Of a stretch of DNA of 64,000 nucleotides, positions 8,616 to 14,980 are shown piece after piece; the first letter of the stretch is position 1, and the number at the start of each line of letters is the position of its first letter. Under the pieces are notes generated by a model. That model worked only from the letters and a program-made list of their open reading frames with translations. It was not told the origin of the DNA and made no database searches. Origin of the DNA: Lachnospiraceae bacterium (lineage in GTDB: Bacteria; Bacillota; Clostridia; Lachnospirales; Lachnospiraceae); the NCBI GenBank assembly GCA_024682375.1, contig JAIKZI010000075.1:1-64000 (forward strand), written 5' to 3'. A program made the translations under genes and the position numbers.

Positions 8616-9653
8616 TTATCTTTCGCAAAGTATACGTAAGAGTTCTTCTCTGTTTTCGTCCCATCTCGAATCCATCAAACCGAAGTCTTTCTCTTTGTAA
8701 TTCCAAAGCGCCCTACCTATGTTGTACTTTTCAAAAATCCCACTTATATCTCTAACCCAATTTATTGTATCCAAAATCGGTGCTTTGTCAATAACACCAT
8801 ACTCACCGCAGTACAAAGGTAGGTTTCTAATCTGCGCATAGTAAAGTGCTGATTCGAATATTTTTTCAAAAAAAGTCTCATCGATTTCTCCAATCATGTC
8901 AGAGAAAACGTCCTGTGCATGATGCTGATCTAAGAGCTTGCTTTTTTCCTCATAAATAGAGATATCAGCCGGATATTTCATATCATAATCGATATTCTCC
9001 ACCCAATGTGCATGTTGATGTGTAAAACAAAGTGGCTCATAGCAGTGGAAATTCAAAACGATATGATCATCCCACTCTACCTTGATATGCGGAACAGCCA
9101 ACACGCTATTATGCATAACTCCTCCCACAATGATATAAGCCTTAGGTGCATATCCTCGAATAAGCCTGATTGCCTTAGTTGCAATACGATTCCACGCTTC
9201 GGTATAATCAGGGTTTACAACCTCATTCAGCAATTCAAAGGCCACGATATCACTTTCATCAGCAAATCTTCTCATAAGATGCTCCCAAGTGAGATAAAAT
9301 CTCTCCTGAAGCTTCTCATCTGTAAAGAATTTATCCGGATCTGGCACTTCTTTTTTATCGAACATAAATCCATAAGCCTTGTGCAAATCCAAGACAACAT
9401 TCAAATGATGTTTTCTAGCCCATCCAATACAATCAAAAATGTGAGACATTCCATCTTCTTTTACGATTCCATCATCATTTTCGATTACATCATAGTCTAT
9501 TGGAAGTCGGATATGATCGAACCCAAAATCTGCAATCCTTTTAATATCCTCTTCCACAATAAAGTTATCAAAGTGTTCCTTCTCGTAGCTTACACACTGT
9601 GAAAGCCAGCCTCCTAGATTAATGCCCTTCTTATAACCCACGAAACTTTTCAT
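8616..9653 (-). CDS. Glycoside hydrolase family 5 protein, cytoplasmic
   Basis: A 345-residue clan-A (beta/alpha)8 hydrolase. Seen: KGINLGGWLSQ at 9-19, HIRLPIDYD at 47-55, the acid/base region AFELLNEV with Glu144, NFHCYEP at 201-207 and the nucleophile region YCGEYG with Glu284. These are the two catalytic glutamates of GH5. There is no signal peptide, so it should act inside the cell on imported oligosaccharides such as beta-glucan or mannan fragments; the substrate is inferred only in these general terms. The ribosome site is GGGGGA, 5-6 bases before the ATG, and is the exact complement of part of the candidate small RNA at 14457-14557. Confidence 0.9.
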   Translation of the reverse strand: MKSFVGYKKGINLGGWLSQCVSYEKEHFDNFIVEEDIKRIADFGFDHIRLPIDYDVIENDDGIVKEDGMSHIFDCIGWARKHHLNVVLDLHKAYGFMFDKKEVPDPDKFFTDEKLQERFYLTWEHLMRRFADESDIVAFELLNEVVNPDYTEAWNRIATKAIRLIRGYAPKAYIIVGGVMHNSVLAVPHIKVEWDDHIVLNFHCYEPLCFTHQHAHWVENIDYDMKYPADISIYEEKSKLLDQHHAQDVFSDMIGEIDETFFEKIFESALYYAQIRNLPLYCGEYGVIDKAPILDTINWVRDISGIFEKYNIGRALWNYKEKDFGLMDSRWDENREELLRILCER

Positions 9654-9693
9654 TACGTCCCCCTTTGTTAAATTTTTAATTAACCCAATTTTT

Positions 9694-9702
9694 ATTATAG
9701 CA
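9694..9702 (-). promoter_or_regulatory. Extended -10 promoter of the GH5 gene
   Basis: On the minus strand TGCTATAAT (TATAAT at 9694-9699) forms an extended -10 element about 40 bases ahead of the GH5 start. No good -35 hexamer is present, which is tolerated with a TGn motif. Confidence 0.5.
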
Positions 9703-9810
9703 CCTTGCCTTTCCCTTTACTATAAATTTTTGTTAAAAAATAAACTGTCTTGAAATAAATCCACAAAATTCTTCCCTTCCCATATCTTTAATAAATTCAC
9801 TCCATTTTAC

Positions 9811-9839
9811 TTGACAATTCTTTCTCCAGGGCGTAATAT
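9811..9839 (+). promoter_or_regulatory. Promoter of tRNA-Leu
   Basis: TTGACA (9811-9816), 17 bases, TAATAT (9834-9839). Start point would be near 9846, giving a short leader of about 28 bases before the tRNA. Confidence 0.75.
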
Positions 9840-9873
9840 ATATAAGTCGCGTGAGCGAAACAATAAAATATTC

Positions 9874-9958
9874 GCGGAAGTGTCGGAACTGGCAGACGAG
9901 CAAGACTAAGGATCTTGTGTTCATTGCGAACGTGTGGGTTCAAGTCCCATCTTCCGCA
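9874..9958 (+). tRNA. tRNA-Leu(AAG)
   Basis: An 85-base type II tRNA with a long variable arm. Acceptor arms GCGGAAG (9874-9880) and CTTCCGC (9951-9957) pair fully, with A at 9958 as discriminator. The anticodon stem CAAGA/TCTTG encloses the loop CTAAGGA, giving anticodon AAG for CUU codons. GGGTTCAAGTCCC forms the T arm. CCA is not encoded. Its own promoter and terminator show that it is a single-gene unit. A34 would be expected to need deamination to inosine for wider decoding. Confidence 0.93.
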
Positions 9959-9960
9959 TT

Positions 9961-9995
9961 AAAAAAGTAGATAGCTTTAGCTATCTACTTTTTTA
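9961..9995. terminator. Bidirectional terminator of tRNA-Leu and GGDEF-EAL gene
   Basis: A 15-bp stem, AAAAAAGTAGATAGC (9961-9975) with GCTATCTACTTTTTT (9980-9994), and a TTTA loop. T runs follow on both strands, so it ends the tRNA on plus and the GGDEF-EAL transcript on minus. Confidence 0.85.
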
Positions 9996-10049
9996 TTATG
10001 CCAAGGATGGTTTCATACATCCCTTTCATCTTGGTCTTCGTCGATCCCC

Positions 10050-12677
10050 CTACTCCACATACTTCTTCTCGAACTCAGCCTGTGGTAGTGGTTTATCATA
10101 CAGATACCCCTGAATCATATCGATATCCATACCCGACAAAACACTCGCCTGTTCCTTCTTCTCTACGCCTTCTACGACCACATTCGCATTAATCGTATTA
10201 GCAAGTTTAGAAACAGTATCTATAAATGCATTAGAGAAGCCATTATCTCCAATCTGATCCACAAAACACTTATCGATCTTAATAACATCGAGTGGTAAGA
10301 ACTTAAGATAACTTAATGAGCTATAACCAGTTCCAAAATCATCCAAAGCCACACGAACACCGAGTTCATGTAAATCCTTCAAAATAGAAGTCATCTTCTC
10401 AATATCATAAATTGCAAGGCTCTCAGTAACCTCTAAAGTCAAATTCTTAGGATTAACCCCAGAAATACTCAAAACCTCTTCAACAGTATCAACTATATTG
10501 CCTTGAAGAAGCTGAGAAACTGACAAGTTAACATTTACCTTATATTCAGGATGTCCGAAATCATTCCAATGGCGACACTTCTTTGCCGCCTCAAGCATTA
10601 CATATGAACCAATTCGAAGAATCAAACCCAAATGCTCAGCAACTGGTATAAATTCATTTGGCATAACCATTCTGCCAAGTTTCTTAGACTGCCAACGTAC
10701 CAAAGCCTCAGCTCCGCAACATGGATAGCCTTCTTTCGAAATATCAACCAATGGCTGATAATAAACTTCAAACTCATTGCAGCCTAAATCCACTGCCTCA
10801 CGAAGTGCCATCTCCATGCTAAGTCTTTCCTCAGAAGCTTCCTTCTGTGAAGCATTAAAATAGGAAACCTGATTCTTTCCATGTTTTTTTGCATCTCTAA
10901 GTGCCACATCAGCTCTCGCAAATACAGCCATGCTCTTATCATTTTCGATTGGATAATAAGCGATTCCAACACTCGCTGTGCAGTAGCACTCAGTATCCAT
11001 AACATTCCATCTAGAAGAAAAAGCTTCCTTGATCTTATGAAGAATAGCATCCATTTCTCTGCTATTGCTCAGAGAAAGAAGAAGTACAAACTCATCTCCA
11101 CCAATTCTATAAACAGTAGCACTTGATGCAGCAATCTTCTCTAAAGTCTCTGCAACTGTGCGAAGCATCTCATCACCAAAAGTATGGCCAAGTGAATCAT
11201 TAATATTATTAAAATCATCAAGACCAATCAGAATAATAGCACCATTCTGACCAGTTCTAGTTGCTCGTCTGATATTAAGTGACAAATCCAGTTCAAAACG
11301 CTTCCTATTAGCGAGGCCAGTCAGATAATCTGTGTTTGCCTGATGCTCTATTTTTTCCTGATACTGGCGCAATAAACTGATATCATACAGAGTACATAAG
11401 CGAACCATTCTGCCATCCACCCATTTGATATGGGAAAAAGTAATATCATACCATTTATCAGTTCCTGTGGCATGGAATCTAGTCTTCTGATCAACTACAT
11501 CCTCCCTGGTCAAAAGAATCTCCTCAATCTCAGATTTATCTTTCGGATTCAAAATCATCTCTTTGAAAATCGAATTAGAATAGAGAATACGTCTCTCCTC
11601 CACATCCACAACCTGCATTCCGCAGCCAGCATTTTCAAGAATCTCCTCCAAAGTCACATAAGAACTTGTCAAAGAATTTGTTGTAATTCTACGTGTCAAA
11701 ATTGACTGAAGGACACTAGTCACCTCTGCCATAAATTTTATTTCAGAATGCTCAATCACCCTGTCCGTAAAGGAAATAAATTGAACATACATCGACGCAT
11801 CCTCTCGAATATAAAGTGGATAGAATGCGCCAGCCTTTATATTCATAGTTTTAAAGAAATGCAAAAACTTCTCAGGCAAATCATTGCTTGTAGATATCGT
11901 ATAACGTCTGCCATTAAAGAAAGGAACATCTTCCTTTAATAAATTGTGGTACTTATCACTTAGGGAAAAAACATCCGCAGAAACACACTCTGAAATAATA
12001 TTTGCCTTAGTGCCATTGGCATCTAAACCTACCAAAGCTGCCTCGTCAAAGCCTAACTGCTTCATAGCAATTCCCAAAATAGATTTTGCCACCTCAGTAA
12101 ACTCACCTTCAGACTCAAGTTTTGAAAGGATATCTGAAAAGGCCATTTTTTCCTTCAAAAGCAATGAAGTCTTATCAGACTCCGACTGAACTTCATCCAG
12201 AGCACCTCTAATTGATTCATTTTCATTTTCCATGAGTGATTCAGTTTCATACAAAATAGAGAAGAAACTAATCGAAGACATAAGATCTTCTTCATTTGTA
12301 GTCATAATCTCTTTAGGTGCATCGACTCTGGCCTCAGTAATGCCATGAAATACCGCCACACCCACTATTTTCCCAGAAGGGTTACGTAAACACACTCCGT
12401 ACGAAAAAGCTCCATCACCTGTCGATTTATTGATAATACTTTCTGGCGAACTATCCATAAATCTCTCAACCAGGCCCAAATCATCATACGGGGAAAAAAC
12501 ATTCTCCAAGTATTTCTTTTCTGCCTCACTCATCCACTCCTCAAAAGTCATCTCTCGAGTGTATTTATCATTATCACGTTTAAAATAACGAATATAAACA
12601 TGATTAGAACGGCAAAATTCCTTTTCCAACTTAGAGGCTAATCTCTTCACTTTTCTTGATCTACGTTCAATATCCAC
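10050..12677 (-). CDS. GGDEF-EAL cyclic-di-GMP enzyme with sensory domains
   Basis: An 875-residue cytoplasmic signalling protein. The first 330 residues are sensory, with a GAF-like part near 170-330; a PAS-like domain lies about 345-430; then GGDEF (about 440-600) and EAL (about 610-870). The cyclase motif is intact (RIGGDEFVLLL) but no RxxD inhibitory site precedes it. The esterase residues look complete: EALVRW, NLSVSQL, EVTES, DDFGTGYSSL, KIDKCF, EGVE and QGYLYDKP. Either activity is therefore possible. The start codon is GTG, one base after the stop of the methyltransferase gene, with AGGAG about 12 bases upstream. A PilZ protein at 37375-38031 is a possible receptor for the product. 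Confidence 0.92.
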   Translation of the reverse strand: MDIERRSRKVKRLASKLEKEFCRSNHVYIRYFKRDNDKYTREMTFEEWMSEAEKKYLENVFSPYDDLGLVERFMDSSPESIINKSTGDGAFSYGVCLRNPSGKIVGVAVFHGITEARVDAPKEIMTTNEEDLMSSISFFSILYETESLMENENESIRGALDEVQSESDKTSLLLKEKMAFSDILSKLESEGEFTEVAKSILGIAMKQLGFDEAALVGLDANGTKANIISECVSADVFSLSDKYHNLLKEDVPFFNGRRYTISTSNDLPEKFLHFFKTMNIKAGAFYPLYIREDASMYVQFISFTDRVIEHSEIKFMAEVTSVLQSILTRRITTNSLTSSYVTLEEILENAGCGMQVVDVEERRILYSNSIFKEMILNPKDKSEIEEILLTREDVVDQKTRFHATGTDKWYDITFSHIKWVDGRMVRLCTLYDISLLRQYQEKIEHQANTDYLTGLANRKRFELDLSLNIRRATRTGQNGAIILIGLDDFNNINDSLGHTFGDEMLRTVAETLEKIAASSATVYRIGGDEFVLLLSLSNSREMDAILHKIKEAFSSRWNVMDTECYCTASVGIAYYPIENDKSMAVFARADVALRDAKKHGKNQVSYFNASQKEASEERLSMEMALREAVDLGCNEFEVYYQPLVDISKEGYPCCGAEALVRWQSKKLGRMVMPNEFIPVAEHLGLILRIGSYVMLEAAKKCRHWNDFGHPEYKVNVNLSVSQLLQGNIVDTVEEVLSISGVNPKNLTLEVTESLAIYDIEKMTSILKDLHELGVRVALDDFGTGYSSLSYLKFLPLDVIKIDKCFVDQIGDNGFSNAFIDTVSKLANTINANVVVEGVEKKEQASVLSGMDIDMIQGYLYDKPLPQAEFEKKYVE

Positions 12678-12678
12678 C

Positions 12679-14175
12679 TTACTTTTCTACTCCTATGATG
12701 TAAATCTTTAAATCTCTAGTCAAATCCTTTGAACGAACAAACTTAAGTTCAGAATTAAGTCTTATATATTTCTTTATCATATTTTCATCAGCTGAAATCA
12801 AAAACATCATTGCACCACTAGCTGCAATTTCAATCGCGCATTTAAAGAAATTCTTATAGAAATCTTCTCTTTCAGAAGGTTCCTTTCCATAGAAATCAGG
12901 AAATTCACCCAAAATCTCATGGAACGGATAATCTGATGTAAAATCAAAGAAATTTCTATTAATGAAATGAACTTCTACTCCAGCATTTTCAGCATTAATT
13001 CGAGCTTCTTTAATCGCCTGTCCATAAGTATCAATACCATAATACTCTCTAGATGGCATATATAATGCTCTTTCCAAAAGAAGAGTTCCTGTCCCACAAA
13101 AAGGATCTATAATCCAAGAATCCTTCTTTATATATTCTTTTATCTCTGAAACAACCTCTGCGGCAGTAACTCCAGCCATAGAAGTTGGCTCACTAAATTG
13201 TCTATATGAAAATCTCTCTTCTGAAAGCTTAGGAATCTTTACAAAAGAAGAGTATCTTCCATCTTTTCTTTCTTTTAATACGATTACAACTTCATAATCA
13301 CTCGGGTCATTTATAAGTCTTTGATTAGAAGACTTTTCCATCTCGGCAGAAACCTTTTTTATAAACTTACCCATCAAAACATTTTCATCAGAAGAAGAAA
13401 TCTCAATTCTAAACCTAAAAGAATCTCCCTTTGCCTCAAACAAATCTTCCAAAAGCTTTATAATCGCGGTCTTCTGTGGGAGTTCTCCAAGACTATCCGC
13501 TGTACATATATAATCACGCTTAATCGGAACCAAAAACAAAAGCTCTCGATAAAGACGAATCTTCTTCAAATCATTCAATCTAGAAATCCTAGAGCGAACT
13601 CCAATAGGTGTTACCTTCGCTTCACCCACAATTTCCTTTGCTATATTATCAGCAAAGCCCTTATCACAAGTCAAAAGCACCTCAAAAGGTTTAATAAGAT
13701 TAGTCACCTCATGATTGCACTTATCTCCAATTGAAAGAATCAAAGAAATCAAATGTCTCTCTTCCCTAAGATGCTTCATCTCACTATCTTCATGCTCATT
13801 ATCATCAATATCACGAAGTTTCTCTGAAAGTATATCTTTAATTCTAGATAGATCTTCATTAGAAGAAATAAACTCCTTCAGTCCTTCCAAAATAGACGGA
13901 CGAACAAAAAGAGTGGTCTCATTCTTATACGCCATAACCAATGAATCAAAAATAGACTCTATCTCTTTTACTTCTCGTCCACCAAATCCATTAGCCTTCA
14001 AATCTCCAAGAAGAAGTGCTGCATTCTTTCTAGTCTTTGCATCATCTGAAGAAAGAGCTGAAACGACATCCTTTATATCATCTACGACATCAAACCTTCC
14101 ATCAGACTTCATCTCTTTTCTAAGTCTGCTCAAGGCCTGACGCAGAGTTTCATTTTCATTTAATCTAATACTCAA
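12679..14175 (-). CDS. THUMP-type RNA methyltransferase with HEAT-like N-terminus
   Basis: A 498-residue protein. Residues 30-160 are helical and HEAT-like (AALLLGDLKANG). About 165-315 resembles a THUMP RNA-binding domain (CDKGFADNIAKEI). About 330-498 is a Rossmann methyltransferase of the UPF0020/RlmKL type, with the SAM motif DPFCGTGTLLLE at 357-368 and an acidic YGIDTYGQAI motif. The catalytic NPPY-type motif expected about 60 residues later is absent; the equivalent place reads GEFPDFYGKE. Methylation of rRNA or tRNA on a base nitrogen is the family role, but the changed motif makes target and even activity uncertain. It is the first gene of a pair with the GGDEF-EAL gene. Confidence 0.7.
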   Translation of the reverse strand: MSIRLNENETLRQALSRLRKEMKSDGRFDVVDDIKDVVSALSSDDAKTRKNAALLLGDLKANGFGGREVKEIESIFDSLVMAYKNETTLFVRPSILEGLKEFISSNEDLSRIKDILSEKLRDIDDNEHEDSEMKHLREERHLISLILSIGDKCNHEVTNLIKPFEVLLTCDKGFADNIAKEIVGEAKVTPIGVRSRISRLNDLKKIRLYRELLFLVPIKRDYICTADSLGELPQKTAIIKLLEDLFEAKGDSFRFRIEISSSDENVLMGKFIKKVSAEMEKSSNQRLINDPSDYEVVIVLKERKDGRYSSFVKIPKLSEERFSYRQFSEPTSMAGVTAAEVVSEIKEYIKKDSWIIDPFCGTGTLLLERALYMPSREYYGIDTYGQAIKEARINAENAGVEVHFINRNFFDFTSDYPFHEILGEFPDFYGKEPSEREDFYKNFFKCAIEIAASGAMMFLISADENMIKKYIRLNSELKFVRSKDLTRDLKIYIIGVEK

Positions 14176-14421
14176 TCTAACTAACCTTTCATAACCATAT
14201 ATCTATCCAATTATTATAAAATATTTATCATAAACTTTCTATTCATATAACCAATTATTTTCCCTTTGAAAAAAGCCCCCTACACCCTATTTAATTCCAT
14301 TTCACTCCCCGCACAGTTAAAAGTTGTTAAACTTATAGCGAGAAACTTTTGAAACAACAACTTTTTGTATATCATGCACAATTCATTTAATATATTTTTG
14401 TACACTTTGTGATTTTTACTG

Positions 14422-14450
14422 TTGTCAAAACCCGCCTCACTAGATATAAT
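14422..14450 (+). promoter_or_regulatory. Promoter of candidate small RNA
   Basis: TTGTCA (14422-14427), exactly 17 bases, TATAAT (14445-14450). The only match downstream on this strand before a terminator is a structured non-coding segment of about 100 bases. Confidence 0.7.
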
Positions 14451-14456
14451 AATACC

Positions 14457-14557
14457 CGACTTAAGAAATACATCCCCCCTTTTGTATTTCATAAGTCACT
14501 TCCCCTTTATATATTTAACCCCCTTTGAAATGGCAGCCCATCTGGGCTGTTTTTTCT
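14457..14557 (+). ncRNA. Candidate C-rich small regulatory RNA
   Basis: A transcript of about 100 nt is predicted from a consensus promoter and an intrinsic terminator. The 5' hairpin has stem GACTTA-A-GAAATAC (14458-14471) with GTATTTC-A-TAAGTC (14484-14497), 13 base pairs with one A/A mismatch, and a 12-base loop ATCCCCCCTTTT. A single-stranded linker follows with two more C-rich segments, TTCCCCTTT (14500-14508) and AACCCCCTTTG (14517-14527). The end is a CAGCCC/GGGCTG hairpin (14534-14549) and TTTTTTCTTTT. Unpaired C-rich segments that can mask Shine-Dalgarno sequences are typical of Firmicutes trans-acting RNAs such as RsaE/RoxS and FsrA. No open reading frame of note lies inside. Function is inferred; the family is unknown to me. 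Confidence 0.7.
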
Positions 14558-14560
14558 TTT
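14534..14560 (+). terminator. Terminator of candidate small RNA
   Basis: CAGCCC (14534-14539), ATCT loop, GGGCTG (14544-14549), then TTTTTTCTTTT. This is a compact, strong rho-independent terminator on plus. Confidence 0.85.
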
Positions 14561-14562
14561 AC

Positions 14563-14836
14563 CTAAAAGCAGAGTAAAATAAAAAGAATCAGTACTGCAA
14601 GCTTGCTTGCTATGTACTGATTCTTTTTTATTTTATTGTGCGTTAGCACTAGATGAGCAAGAATCACGAAGTGATTCTGCGAATCGTACTCTGCTTTTAG
14701 TTATCCAGCGAGAGCCAAGATGAGCAAGAAATGCGAAGCATTTCTGCGAATCTTTTCTCGAATACATCATGCGTTAGCACTAGATGAGCAAGAATCACGA
14801 AGTGATTCTGCGAATCGTACTCTGCTTTTAGTTATC
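14563..14836. repeat. Array of hairpin repeats with 67-base direct duplication
   Basis: A 67-base sequence occurs twice without a mismatch (14639-14705 and 14770-14836), 131 bases apart. Each copy holds a palindromic unit GAGCAAGAATCACGAAG/TGATTCTGCGAATC. Between them is a variant unit with stem AGAAATG/CATTTCT (about 14721-14752). To the left is a large palindrome: AAAATAAAAAGAATCAGTAC (14576-14595) pairs with 14614-14634, and CTAAAAGCAGAGTA (14563-14576) is the inverse of TACTCTGCTTTTAG (14687-14700, again 14818-14831). A degenerate fourth tail begins at 14837. All units share the frame GAGC-AAG-CGAAG-CTG-CGAATC with the copy at 2429-2456. Best read as a REP-like extragenic family; no protein is encoded. 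Confidence 0.8.
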
Positions 14837-14944
14837 ATGCGAATCTTTTCTCAAATAGAATCACATTCTTTTTGCTCCTACCACCATAGCTCCTCCACTG
14901 CAAGCCAACGGAACAATTATTTCATTTATATTCAGCTATAACCT

Positions 14945-14974
14945 AAAAACCCCCAAAGTCAACCGACTTTGGGG
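14945..14974 (-). terminator. Terminator of relA-hemZ-hisS-aspS
   Basis: CCCCAAAGTC (14951-14960) pairs with GACTTTGGGG (14965-14974) around AACC. On the minus strand it is followed by GGTTTTTAGG. It lies just after the aspS stop. Confidence 0.8.
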
Positions 14975-14980
14975 ATCATC

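Larger units (their letters stand above)
9654..10049. other. Intergenic region holding GH5 promoter and tRNA-Leu unit
   Basis: This 396-base gap between two leftward genes contains the GH5 promoter at its left, a complete plus-strand tRNA transcription unit (promoter 9811-9839, tRNA 9874-9958, terminator 9961-9995) and about 50 bases of unassigned sequence before the GGDEF-EAL stop codon. Confidence 0.7.
14176..14980. other. 805-base non-coding region
   Basis: Between the methyltransferase start and the aspS stop there is no credible protein gene. From left: AT-rich sequence (14176-14250), a C-rich stretch with an AAAAGTTGTT/AACAACTTTT hairpin (14319-14365), a complete plus-strand promoter-RNA-terminator unit (14422-14560), a hairpin repeat array (14563-14836), about 100 bases without visible features, and the aspS terminator (14945-14974). 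Confidence 0.7.

Noticed and set aside
9006..9602. 198-codon plus-strand open frame opposite the GH5 gene
   Set aside because: Antisense to a clear enzyme gene, no ribosome site and no recognisable domain.
9733..9924. 63-codon minus-strand open frame over tRNA-Leu
   Set aside because: It covers the tRNA and its promoter and has no ribosome site.
14280..14492. 70-codon minus-strand open frame across the small-RNA promoter
   Set aside because: No ribosome site, low-complexity product, and it runs antisense through a consensus plus-strand promoter and hairpin.
14639..14836. CRISPR array
   Set aside because: Only two perfect 67-base copies at 131-base spacing, each with an internal palindrome, no regular spacers and no cas genes.
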